Shown here: one piece after another, positions 7,931-15,689 of the stretch
Position numbering within the stretch: the first letter of the stretch is position 1
Layout: each line of letters opens with the position of its first letter
Source of the DNA: Mangrovimonas aestuarii
GTDB taxonomy: Bacteria; Bacteroidota; Bacteroidia; Flavobacteriales; Flavobacteriaceae
Length of the DNA: 64,000 bases
Direction: 5' to 3'
Assembly (NCBI RefSeq): GCF_028767185.1
Contig: NZ_JARACK010000004.1
Span: 62,001 to 126,000 of the forward strand
Position numbers and translations under genes: made by a program
The notes under the pieces: model-generated
What the model was told of the DNA's origin: nothing
The model's input: only the letters and a program-made list of their open reading frames with translations
Database searches by the model: none

Positions 7931-8848
7931 TTACCATCTTTCGTATGTGATAAAACTAAAGGGATATTTGTGAACTTCATCTTTATCGTGATATTTGTTT
8001 AGAGTTTCCTTCCAAATATTATGGTCTATTTCAGGGAAATAAGTGTCTCCTTCAAATCCAGTATGTACACGCGTTAGTTCAATTTTATCAGCATAGTCCA
8101 TAGCCTGTCTGTAAATTTCACCACCACCAATAATAAAAGGTTGTTTGTCGTGTTTTGCAGCATCGATGGCGGCTTTAATATTGTTTACAACAATTACGCC
8201 TTCAGGAACCTTATAGTCAGCTTGGCGACTAATAACAATGTGGGTGCGGTTTGGTAATGGTTTGGGAAAGCTCTCAAAGGTTTTTCGCCCCATAATTATG
8301 CAGTGCCCTGACGTAAGACTTTTAAATCTTTTAAGATCGTCACTTAAATGCCAAATGAGTTGGTTGTCCTTTCCAATAACATTGTTCTCTGCAGCGGCTA
8401 CAATAATCGTCAATTCACTATTTGTTTCTGGGGATAAGGAAGTTTTTGAAGTTGCTATTGGGTTGGTTTTGTTCTCGGTTTCTGTTTTCTCCACTTTGTT
8501 TTTTATTTTTTCTATTTTTTTTTGTTGTTTGGATACTAGAGATTCCATTTGAGACTCTTCCCAGGATTTCCCCATAAAACGATTAGTAATAAATACATTG
8601 AAGGTGTGGTAAAGTAAAAGCACTAACCAAAGTAATATGGCAATGGCAAACCAGTCTATTCCAAAAATCTTGACATCTTGTCCAACCTTAAAAATTAGTT
8701 GGGCAACTAAAAAGCCTATAGATCCAATTAAAAACAGAATAAAATGAATGTAAAGACGTTTTTTCTGTTTTACACGTTGTTGTGCATCTTGAATCAACTT
8801 AAGTTGCTCAGGATCTATCTTACTGGTTTGTTTTTTTTTGCCAAACAT
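7931..8848 (-). CDS. folA: Membrane-anchored dihydrofolate reductase (2TM-DHFR fusion)
   Basis: Residues 146-305 are a complete dihydrofolate reductase, which reduces dihydrofolate to tetrahydrofolate with NADPH. Visible are IIVAAAENNVIGKDNQLIWHL, Asp171 at the position of the catalytic acid (WHLSDDLKRFK), IIMGRKTFESFP, and FIIGGGEIYRQAM near the NADPH site. Residues 1-100 are a separate module with a basic N-terminus and two hydrophobic helices (about 32-52 and 62-84) followed by NRFMGKSWEESQ, which resembles the flavobacterial 2TM domain. A charged linker (100-145) joins them with no stop or restart. DHFR is normally about 160 residues and soluble, so this one should be tethered to the membrane. 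It lies 69 bases after thyA in the same direction. Confidence 0.9.
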   Translation of the reverse strand: MFGKKKQTSKIDPEQLKLIQDAQQRVKQKKRLYIHFILFLIGSIGFLVAQLIFKVGQDVKIFGIDWFAIAILLWLVLLLYHTFNVFITNRFMGKSWEESQMESLVSKQQKKIEKIKNKVEKTETENKTNPIATSKTSLSPETNSELTIIVAAAENNVIGKDNQLIWHLSDDLKRFKSLTSGHCIIMGRKTFESFPKPLPNRTHIVISRQADYKVPEGVIVVNNIKAAIDAAKHDKQPFIIGGGEIYRQAMDYADKIELTRVHTGFEGDTYFPEIDHNIWKETLNKYHDKDEVHKYPFSFITYERW

Positions 8849-8850
8849 AA

Positions 8851-8910
8851 AATAAGGTAAGGGTTAATAACATCTTAAAGTTAAGATTTTTGATGGTTAT
8901 TTACCTTATT
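8851..8910 (-). promoter_or_regulatory. Long imperfect hairpin between thyA and the DHFR fusion
   Basis: AATAAGGTA (8851-8859) pairs with TACCTTATT (8902-8910), and AATAAC (8866-8871) pairs with GTTATT (8896-8901). An inner ATCTTAA/TTAAGAT hairpin sits near 8872-8886. The element fills nearly the whole intergenic space and has no U-run, so it is not a simple terminator. It could mark mRNA processing or regulate DHFR translation. Confidence 0.55.
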
Positions 8911-8917
8911 GATGGCA

Positions 8918-9742
8918 TTAAACAGCAACAGCTCCTTTAATATGAGGGTGAGGGTTATAGTCTACAAGTGTAAAGTCGTCAAAAGTGAAGTCGAAAATAT
9001 CTTTCACCTCTGGATTTAAAATCATTTTTGGTAAAGGCCTTGGGTCTCTGGATAATTGAAGTTCCAATTGCTCCACATGATTGTTGTAAATATGAGCGTC
9101 ACCAAATGTATGAATAAATTCACCGGCCTCATATCCACAAACCTGTGCTACCATCATTGTTAATAATGCATAGGATGCAATATTAAATGGAACTCCTAAA
9201 AAGATGTCGGCAGAACGTTGGTACAATTGACAGGACAATTTACCATTTGCAACATAAAATTGGAAAAAAGCATGGCATGGAGGAAGAGCAGCTTTACCAT
9301 TTGCAACGTTTTCAGAAAACGATACCGAAGTGTCTGGTAAAACACTAGGATTCCAAGCCGACACCAACATACGACGGCTATTAGGATTGTGCTTTAAAGT
9401 TTCGATAACTTCCTTAATCTGGTCTATTTCGTCACTGTTCCAATTGCGCCATTGGTGGCCGTAAACTGGACCCAAATCGCCATTGTCATCAGCCCATTCA
9501 TTCCAGATGCGTACTCCGTTTTCCTGAAGATAAGCAATGTTGGTATCACCCTTTAAAAACCATAGTAGTTCATGGACAATGGATTTAAGATGCAATTTTT
9601 TGGTGGTTACCATAGGGAAGCCTTCACTTAAATCAAAACGCATTTGGTAACCAAATACACTTTTTGTTCCAGTTCCTGTACGGTCTCCTTTTTCGTTTCC
9701 GTTTTCCAATACGTGTTTTACAAGGTCTAAATACTGTTTCAT
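8918..9742 (-). CDS. thyA: Thymidylate synthase
   Basis: Converts dUMP to dTMP using methylenetetrahydrofolate, producing dihydrofolate that the adjacent DHFR must recycle. Family features: GDRTGTGT near the N-terminus, [10 protein letters not shown], the catalytic Cys156 in [10 protein letters not shown], and [21 protein letters not shown] use the ATG at 9742 (274 residues) rather than the longer frame from 9784, because the family begins [12 protein letters not shown]. The sequence before it contains a promoter-like TACTTTTA. The gene is upstream of and codirectional with the DHFR fusion. Confidence 0.96.
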   Translation of the reverse strand: MKQYLDLVKHVLENGNEKGDRTGTGTKSVFGYQMRFDLSEGFPMVTTKKLHLKSIVHELLWFLKGDTNIAYLQENGVRIWNEWADDNGDLGPVYGHQWRNWNSDEIDQIKEVIETLKHNPNSRRMLVSAWNPSVLPDTSVSFSENVANGKAALPPCHAFFQFYVANGKLSCQLYQRSADIFLGVPFNIASYALLTMMVAQVCGYEAGEFIHTFGDAHIYNNHVEQLELQLSRDPRPLPKMILNPEVKDIFDFTFDDFTLVDYNPHPHIKGAVAV

Positions 9743-9764
9743 CTTATCTGCTTTTCTCAGGAAA

Positions 9765-9772
9765 TAAAAGTA
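9765..9772 (-). promoter_or_regulatory. -7-like element upstream of thyA
   Basis: TACTTTTA on the minus strand (one mismatch to TAnnTTTG) is 22 bases before the chosen ATG. A TTG lies 17 bases further upstream, slightly closer than usual. Confidence 0.4.
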
Positions 9773-9865
9773 ACAAAAAGGCAAAAAATCAAATGATTAT
9801 TGCCAAAAATATATCCAATAGTTATTAACGGATTTTCAAGTTTGAATTATGGATATTTCAGAGGG

Positions 9866-10210
9866 TTAAAGCATTACTCTATTGCTATAGCAGGCCTTTT
9901 CCATATCAATAATATTAACCGAAATGCAGCTAACATCAGGGAGCATTGATATAAGTTCGGTTGCTATTTTTTTGGAAAGCCCTTTTTTTTGGTCGACAGT
10001 CCTACCTTCCATAATGTTTGCGAAAACATGTATGAAATCTTCGCCTTCACTTTCTGAATGGTAATGTTTGTAAGGGTTGAGTCTTACTTTTACAGCACCT
10101 TTTCCAAAAAGCCCAGTAGATTCTGTTGTTTCAAAAACTTTTTGAATGATGGTTTGTGGGGCAACGTCGCTTATTACGTTTTCTGAACACTCAATGACAA
10201 TATGTGGCAT
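9866..10210 (-). CDS. 5-carboxymethyl-2-hydroxymuconate isomerase-like tautomerase
   Basis: 114 residues of the CHMI branch of the tautomerase superfamily. The mature N-terminus would be Pro after Met removal (MPHIVIECSENV), and that Pro is the catalytic base of the superfamily. The later segments KVRLNPYKHYHSE and FIHVFANIMEGRT fit CHMI proteins. The classical role is in homoprotocatechuate breakdown, but no other gene of that pathway is nearby, so the real substrate is uncertain. It has its own perfect -7 element, TATATTTG (10245-10238), 27 bases before the start, so it is probably expressed independently of nupC. Confidence 0.8.
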   Translation of the reverse strand: MPHIVIECSENVISDVAPQTIIQKVFETTESTGLFGKGAVKVRLNPYKHYHSESEGEDFIHVFANIMEGRTVDQKKGLSKKIATELISMLPDVSCISVNIIDMEKACYSNRVML

Positions 10211-10237
10211 AAATCAAATATTAAATGAAAAATATGG

Positions 10238-10245
10238 CAAATATA
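10238..10245 (-). promoter_or_regulatory. -7 element of the tautomerase gene
   Basis: TATATTTG on the minus strand is an exact match to TAnnTTTG, 27 bases before the ATG. The nearest TTG is too close for a standard -33. Confidence 0.45.
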
Positions 10246-10291
10246 ACTATTTGTCAATGTGTTTGTGAGGAGAAGAAAAAGCTAATACTTA

Positions 10292-12040
10292 TTACCCAAT
10301 AATCATTCCTGCAATAGTGGCTGAAATTAGCGAAGCTATGGTTCCTCCAATAAGTGCTTTTATTCCAAATTCTGAGAGTGTTTTTCGTTGGCCAGGGGCC
10401 AATGAGCCAATACCTCCAATTTGTATACCAATAGAGGCGAAATTGGCAAAACCACAAAGCATATACGTTGCCATTATCACCGATTTGTTGTAGTGTAGAT
10501 GTGTTAAACTAGTAACATCTTTAAGGTCTGCAAGTTGTATGTATCCAATAAATTCACTGGCAGCAAGTTTGATGCCTAATAGTTGCCCCATTAGCATCAT
10601 GTCTTCCTGAGCAACACCTATTAACCACATTAGTGGAGCAAAGAGGTAGCCTAGTAAAAATTCCAGGGAAAGCCCATCATAAGGAGTGTTATTTGCAATC
10701 AGTTGATTTAAAGAAGTAAACTGCCAATCTATATTAAGTGCAGCAATTGTAAAGCCGTCAAAATCTGCAGCCCATCCCAATATGCCATTAACCATTGCAA
10801 TAAAGGCTACAAAAACCAAAAGCATCGCACCAACATTAACAGCTAAACGCAAACCTTCCGTAGTTCCGTTAGCGATGGCATCCAATAAATTTGCACCTAT
10901 TTTTTCACTGGAAACCTCCACTTGAGTTGTTACGGCATCAGTTTGAGGATACAGTATTTTAGAAATAACCACTGCTCCAGGTGCGGCCATAACAGAGGCC
11001 GCCAAAAGGTGCTTGGCAAAATACAGGCGCAATTCAGGATCGTCTCCACCCAAAAAACCTATATAAGCTGCAAGTACAGCTCCTGCTACTGTTGCCATTC
11101 CTCCAATCATAACCAATAAGATTTCTGATCGACTCATTTTTTCCAAATAGGCTTTAATTAATAAAGGCGCTTCGGTTTGCCCCAAAAATATATTGCCAGC
11201 TACACTTAAACTTTCCGCTCCTGATATTTTTAAGCTTTTAGTAAGTAACCATGCTAGTCCTTTTACCACTTTCTGTATAATCCCCAAATAGAAAAGAACA
11301 GAGGTTAATGCTGAGAAAAAGATTATTGTTGGCAGAACTTGAAAAGCAAAAATAAATCCAAAAGTATCCATGTCTACTACTAAGCCTTCAAACAGGAACT
11401 TACTCCCTGCTCGTGTAAAATCAAGGATGCTGACAAAAACACTGCCAACTGTTTCAAATACTCCCTTTATTAATGGAATTTTTAAAACTCCAATGGCAAT
11501 AAGTAATTGAAGAGAAAGTCCTATTCCAACAGTTCGCCAGTTTATAGCTCGCCGATTGTTACTAAATAGAAAGGCGATAAAAACAAGAGAAATCATTCCT
11601 AAAACACCACGCCATAAACCATTAAATGTAAATCCTTTACTTGGGGATATTCCATTTGTATTGTTGAGTAAAATTTGTTTTTTTTTCTTTAGGCTGAAAT
11701 TATAATGAATATTGTTTTCGGTAAGTGTGAGGGTGGAATCGGTTAAGGTGCTTATCTTATAGCGTCTTATCGTGTCTTGAGGTTTGCTGTAGTAAAACAC
11801 CAGTAAGTTGTTCTGGTGCATATAGTCACCAAAAGCCATTAGTTGGTCTTTGGCTTCTAATGTATAATGGAATTCTCCATCTACTAGAACTAGAGAATCT
11901 ACCTGTTTGTTAATTTCAATGAGTTCTTCCCCTTGTTGGTTCTTTATGCTTTCAAATTGCCAAATGTTTTCTATGTTTTGGGCAAATGATGAGAAACACA
12001 TAAAAAAAATAGCCAGTATAGCTAAAGGAAAGTGTTTCAT
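10292..12040 (-). CDS. NupC-type nucleoside transporter with N-terminal secreted domain
   Basis: 582 residues. The region from about residue 142 on is a concentrative nucleoside transporter (CNT/NupC family), which imports nucleosides with Na+ or H+. It has many hydrophobic helices and recognisable segments such as GNIFLGQTEAPLLIKAYL and the C-terminal CGFANFASIGIQIGGIGSLAP. Residues 1-20 form a signal peptide (ending SSFAQ), and residues 22-130 are a beta-rich domain resembling a small lipocalin-like fold (WQFESIKNQQGEELI, then HYTLEAKDQLMAFG). That extra domain would sit in the periplasm and is absent from classical NupC of about 400 residues. The gene starts 14 bases after the bifunctional nuclease gene and is probably in its operon. 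Confidence 0.88.
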   Translation of the reverse strand: MKHFPLAILAIFFMCFSSFAQNIENIWQFESIKNQQGEELIEINKQVDSLVLVDGEFHYTLEAKDQLMAFGDYMHQNNLLVFYYSKPQDTIRRYKISTLTDSTLTLTENNIHYNFSLKKKKQILLNNTNGISPSKGFTFNGLWRGVLGMISLVFIAFLFSNNRRAINWRTVGIGLSLQLLIAIGVLKIPLIKGVFETVGSVFVSILDFTRAGSKFLFEGLVVDMDTFGFIFAFQVLPTIIFFSALTSVLFYLGIIQKVVKGLAWLLTKSLKISGAESLSVAGNIFLGQTEAPLLIKAYLEKMSRSEILLVMIGGMATVAGAVLAAYIGFLGGDDPELRLYFAKHLLAASVMAAPGAVVISKILYPQTDAVTTQVEVSSEKIGANLLDAIANGTTEGLRLAVNVGAMLLVFVAFIAMVNGILGWAADFDGFTIAALNIDWQFTSLNQLIANNTPYDGLSLEFLLGYLFAPLMWLIGVAQEDMMLMGQLLGIKLAASEFIGYIQLADLKDVTSLTHLHYNKSVIMATYMLCGFANFASIGIQIGGIGSLAPGQRKTLSEFGIKALIGGTIASLISATIAGMIIG

Positions 12041-12054
12041 GGAAGATGTATTAG

Positions 12055-12657
12055 TTAGCGCTTAGAAATCTCGTCTCTTATTTTTGCTGCAGCCTCGTAA
12101 TCTTCATTGGCCACTGCTTGGGCAAGCATTTGGTTGAGTTCTTCCAAGGTTTTTCCCTTGTATAGTTCTTGGTCACTTCCAGAGCCTTTGCTTTCTGCAA
12201 TGTAGTCTTCGGAAACAACTTCATCTCCAGCATCTTTAGAGCTTACCTTTAAATAAATACCCGCCTTGTCAAGTATGTTTTTATAGGTAAAAATAGGAGC
12301 ATTGAATCGTAAAGCCAAAGCTATGGCATCACTAGTTCGGGCATCGATAATTTCTTCAATTTTATCGTGCTCACAAATTAAGCTGGAATAAAACACTCCA
12401 TCGACTAATTTGTGGATTATAACCTGCTTAACTACAATATTAAATCGGGAAGCAAAATTCTTGAAAAGGTCGTGGGTTAAAGGTCTAGGAGGACGTATTT
12501 CTTTTTCTAATGCAATAGCAATGGATTGGGCCTCGAAAGCTCCTATAACTATAGGTAATTTACGATCGCCTTCAACTTCGTTCAATATCAAGGCGTAAGC
12601 ACCGTTTTGCGTTTGACTGTACGAAATTCCTTTTATGTTAAGTCTTACTAAACTCAT
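12055..12657 (-). CDS. Bifunctional nuclease family protein with UVR motif
   Basis: 200 residues. The N-terminal 130 belong to the bifunctional nuclease (DUF151) family: GAYALILNEVEGDRKLPIVI, then EIRPPRPLTHDLF, then DARTSDAIALALRF. The last 40 residues (LEELNQMLAQAVANEDYEAA and onward) form a UvrB/UvrC interaction motif. Family members have been described as DNase/RNase enzymes, and the UVR motif hints at a link to DNA repair, but the role here is inferred only. The gene lies between etfA and nupC and is codirectional with both. Confidence 0.88.
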   Translation of the reverse strand: MSLVRLNIKGISYSQTQNGAYALILNEVEGDRKLPIVIGAFEAQSIAIALEKEIRPPRPLTHDLFKNFASRFNIVVKQVIIHKLVDGVFYSSLICEHDKIEEIIDARTSDAIALALRFNAPIFTYKNILDKAGIYLKVSSKDAGDEVVSEDYIAESKGSGSDQELYKGKTLEELNQMLAQAVANEDYEAAAKIRDEISKR

Positions 12658-12675
12658 AATTCTATACGCAAAAGA

Positions 12676-12709
12676 CTGTTTAAATTAGGACTTTACCAAA
12701 TTTAAACAG
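12676..12709 (-). terminator. Weak hairpin after etfA
   Basis: CTGTTTAAATT (12676-12686) pairs with AATTTAAACAG (12699-12709), an 11-bp stem. Reading leftward it is followed by only four T residues, so it may attenuate rather than fully stop transcription into the nuclease gene. Confidence 0.45.
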
Positions 12710-12738
12710 CCCTTTTATAACTACAAGTTAAAAAAAAA

Positions 12739-13701
12739 TTAAGCGTTCTGAGCTTTAAATTCCTTTAATTTTTCAATCAATGTGGGCACAATCTCAAAGG
12801 CATCTCCTACAACTCCGTAATCAGCAGCCTTAAAGAAAGGGGCCTCAGGGTCGTTGTTTATTACTACTTTCACTTTAGAAGCATTGATTCCTGCTAAGTG
12901 CTGTATAGCTCCTGAGATTCCAACTGCAATATAAAGGTTCGATGCTACTGGTTTACCAGTTTGCCCTACGTGTTCACTGTGCGGTCTCCATCCTAAATCA
13001 GAAACTGGTTTAGAACAAGCTGTAGCGGCACCTAAAACTTCCGCCAACTCTTCGATCATTCCCCAATTTTCAGGTCCTTTAAGTCCGCGACCTCCAGATA
13101 CAACTATTTCCGCATCGGCGATAGTCACTTTATCTGTTGCTTTGTCGACAGATTCTACAGTAACACCTGCTGCAGGTACATTTGCAGCGAAATCTTCTGC
13201 AGTTGCACTAGCTGAAGCTTCTTTTAAACCAAATGCATTTTTAGCTAAAGCAACAACTTTGACATCTGTATTAACTGTCGTATGATTAAAGGCTTTATTA
13301 GAGAAAGCAGTGCGCTTAACTGTAAATGGAGCAGTACTGCTAGGAGTTTCCACAACGTTTGATGCATATCCGGCATTTAAACCAACAGCCAATAGCGGAG
13401 CCATATATTTGCTGTCTGCACTAGAGCTTACTACAACAACTTTAGAGCCTTCTTTTTCGGCAGCTTGTTTAATTACTTCAGCATAAGATTTAGCATTGAA
13501 GGTATTCAAGCTGTCGTTGTTTATTTTTAATACTTTATCTACTCCGTAATTACCTAAAACAGAAGTGTCATCTGCATTTATGGCTACGGCAGTAACAGTG
13601 GTTCCCATTTGGTCGGCAACGGCTTTTGCATAAGAAGCTACCTCTAGGGCTACCTTTTTAAATGTTCCTTGTTCTGATTCTGTATATACTAAAACTGACA
13701 T
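12739..13701 (-). CDS. etfA: Electron transfer flavoprotein subunit alpha
   Basis: ETF alpha binds FAD and passes electrons from acyl-CoA and other flavin dehydrogenases to ETF:quinone oxidoreductase. The C-terminal FAD-binding domain is clear: VVSGGRGLKGPENWGMIEEL, SKPVSDLGWRPHSEHVGQTG, YIAVGISGAIQHLAG and NNDPEAPFFKAADYGVVGD. The 320-residue length is standard. etfB lies 27 bases upstream in the same operon. Confidence 0.96.
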   Translation of the reverse strand: MSVLVYTESEQGTFKKVALEVASYAKAVADQMGTTVTAVAINADDTSVLGNYGVDKVLKINNDSLNTFNAKSYAEVIKQAAEKEGSKVVVVSSSADSKYMAPLLAVGLNAGYASNVVETPSSTAPFTVKRTAFSNKAFNHTTVNTDVKVVALAKNAFGLKEASASATAEDFAANVPAAGVTVESVDKATDKVTIADAEIVVSGGRGLKGPENWGMIEELAEVLGAATACSKPVSDLGWRPHSEHVGQTGKPVASNLYIAVGISGAIQHLAGINASKVKVVINNDPEAPFFKAADYGVVGDAFEIVPTLIEKLKEFKAQNA

Positions 13702-13728
13702 ATTCTTTTCTTTTGAATGATGAACTGA

Positions 13729-14475
13729 TTAAATTACTTTAGCTTCGTTGTGTAAAAGGTTTACCAACTCATCTAAGTTATCTGGAGATACAAGTTTTAC
13801 ATCTCCTTTAGGTGCAGGCTTTTCAAATTTAACAGATGAAGTTTCTGTATTTGCGTTTACAGGGTCCAATACTGTTAAAGGCTTTTTACGAGCCATCATA
13901 ATTCCTCTCATGTTAGGAATGCGAAGATCACTTTCTTCTACTAATCCTTTTTGTCCACCAATAACTAAAGGAAGTGCGGTAGTTACAGTCTCCTTACCAC
14001 CATCAATTTCTCTCATGGCTTTAGCGCTAGTACCGTCAACTTCTAAGCTAATACAGTTATTTACAAAATTTGCATCAGTTAAACCTGCCAACATACCAGG
14101 GACCATTCCTCCGTTATAGTCTATCGATTCACGTCCTGCAATAACTAAGTCGTATCCTCCATCTTTAACCACTTTAGCCAATTGTTCTGCAACAGCAAAG
14201 CCATCAGTTGCTTCGGTGTTTACACGAATGGCTGTATCGGCACCAATAGCTAAAGCTTTACGTAAGGTAGGTTCTGTTTCTGGACCTCCTACATTAACGA
14301 CATCTACACTGGCCCCTTGTTTTTCTTTGAACCACATGGCACGGGTAAGTCCAAACTCATCATTAGGATTGATTACAAACTGTACACCGTTAGTGTCAAA
14401 CTTCGAGTCGTTATCTGTAAAATTAATCTTTGATGTAGTGTCTGGAACATGACTGATACACACTAAAATTTTCAT
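13729..14475 (-). CDS. etfB: Electron transfer flavoprotein subunit beta
   Basis: ETF beta binds AMP and docks with the partner dehydrogenases. Diagnostic segments: MKILVCISHVPDTTSKI at the start, INPNDEFGLTRAMWFKE, LVIAGRESIDYNGGMVPGML, and MRGIMMARKKPLTVLDP near the C-terminus, which is the ETF beta signature region. It has 248 residues. It is the first gene of the leftward etfB-etfA pair and is divergent from pdhB. A -7-like TAACTTCG lies at 14523-14516, 40 bases before its start. Confidence 0.96.
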   Translation of the reverse strand: MKILVCISHVPDTTSKINFTDNDSKFDTNGVQFVINPNDEFGLTRAMWFKEKQGASVDVVNVGGPETEPTLRKALAIGADTAIRVNTEATDGFAVAEQLAKVVKDGGYDLVIAGRESIDYNGGMVPGMLAGLTDANFVNNCISLEVDGTSAKAMREIDGGKETVTTALPLVIGGQKGLVEESDLRIPNMRGIMMARKKPLTVLDPVNANTETSSVKFEKPAPKGDVKLVSPDNLDELVNLLHNEAKVI

Positions 14476-14578
14476 AGATCTATTTTTTTATAAATACGTA
14501 ATTTTTTTGAGGTTACGAAGTTAGTTATTTTATCGGAATTAATATTATGCGTGCATAGTAAATTTTAAGCGCTTAAGG

Positions 14579-14611
14579 TTGCCTTAGTTTTTTCATTAAT
14601 TGTTATTTTTG
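14579..14611 (+). promoter_or_regulatory. Promoter of pdhB
   Basis: TTG (14579-14581) and an exact TATTTTTG (14604-14611) are separated by 22 bases. The -7 box ends 24 bases before the ATG. Confidence 0.55.
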
Positions 14612-14635
14612 CTCTTCGTATTAACAAGCAGATAG

Positions 14636-15613
14636 ATGAAAACAATACAATTTAGAGAAGCTATTGCCGAAGCCATGAGTGAGGAGATGCGTCGTGACGA
14701 GAGCATCTACTTAATGGGGGAAGAAGTAGCAGAATATAATGGTGCTTATAAGGCATCGAAAGGGATGTTGGACGAGTTTGGTCCTAAGCGTGTTATCGAC
14801 ACACCTATTGCAGAACTTGGTTTTGCTGGTGTAGCTGTAGGTTCTACCATGACTGGTAACCGTCCTATTGTAGAGTTTATGACGTTTAATTTCTCTTTGG
14901 TAGGAATTGACCAAATTATAAACAATGCTGCCAAAATAAGACAAATGTCTGGTGGACAGTTTAAGTGTCCAATCGTTTTTCGTGGGCCTACTGCTTCTGC
15001 AGGACAGTTGGCAGCAACTCACTCTCAGGCATTTGAAAGCTGGTATGCTAACACTCCAGGATTGAAAGTGGTTGTGCCTTCAAACCCATACGATGCTAAA
15101 GGATTATTAAAGTCAGCTATTCGTGATGATGATCCAGTTATTTTTATGGAGAGTGAGCAAATGTATGGAGATAAAGGAGAAGTACCAGAAGGGGAATATA
15201 CAATTCCATTAGGGGTTGCCGATATTAAGCGTGAAGGTACCGATGTTACTATTGTTTCGTTTGGTAAGATTATTAAAGAAGCATACAAAGCTGCCGACGA
15301 ATTACAAAAAGAAGGTATCTCATGTGAGATTATTGATTTGCGTACCATTCGTCCAATGGATCATGAAGCTATTCTAAAATCTGTAAAGAAAACCAATCGT
15401 TTGGTAATTCTAGAAGAAGCTTGGCCATTTGGTAATGTTGCTACCGAAATCACTTATCAAGTACAGTCTAATGCCTTCGATTATCTTGATGCACCTATTG
15501 TAAAGATCAATACAGCAGATACTCCAGCGCCGTATTCACCTGTTTTACTGGAAGAATGGTTGCCTAATAGCAGCGACGTTGTTAAAGCTGTAAAGAAAGT
15601 GATGTATAAGTAA
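14636..15613 (+). CDS. pdhB: Pyruvate dehydrogenase E1 component subunit beta
   Basis: The beta subunit of the alpha2beta2 E1 enzyme, which decarboxylates pyruvate with thiamine diphosphate and acetylates the E2 lipoyl domain. The 325-residue protein has MGEEVAEYNGAYK, the TPP-activating Glu60 in DTPIAELGF, FMTFNF, GPTASAGQLAATHSQAFE and VVPSNPYDAKGLL, all standard in E1 beta. The alpha subunit and E2 are not in this window, so the complex is encoded in at least two places. It is flanked by its own promoter and terminator, so it is probably monocistronic. A branched-chain oxo-acid E1 beta is a less likely alternative. Confidence 0.9.
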   Translation: MKTIQFREAIAEAMSEEMRRDESIYLMGEEVAEYNGAYKASKGMLDEFGPKRVIDTPIAELGFAGVAVGSTMTGNRPIVEFMTFNFSLVGIDQIINNAAKIRQMSGGQFKCPIVFRGPTASAGQLAATHSQAFESWYANTPGLKVVVPSNPYDAKGLLKSAIRDDDPVIFMESEQMYGDKGEVPEGEYTIPLGVADIKREGTDVTIVSFGKIIKEAYKAADELQKEGISCEIIDLRTIRPMDHEAILKSVKKTNRLVILEEAWPFGNVATEITYQVQSNAFDYLDAPIVKINTADTPAPYSPVLLEEWLPNSSDVVKAVKKVMYK

Positions 15614-15641
15614 GATAGTACAGACCTATTTTATATATTTA

Positions 15642-15680
15642 AAACTTCATTGACGCCCCCATGTTGATGAAGTTTTTTTT
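15642..15680 (+). terminator. Terminator after pdhB
   Basis: AAACTTCAT (15642-15650) pairs with ATGAAGTTT (15667-15675) around a 16-base loop and is followed by a long T-run. Confidence 0.8.
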
Positions 15681-15689
15681 TATTTCTAT

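Noticed and set aside
9742-9784. Longer N-terminus for thyA
   Set aside because: Family proteins start at MKQYLDL, and the extension covers the promoter-like sequence.
13748-14119. Open frame on the plus strand inside etfB
   Set aside because: Shadow of the conserved ETF beta gene.
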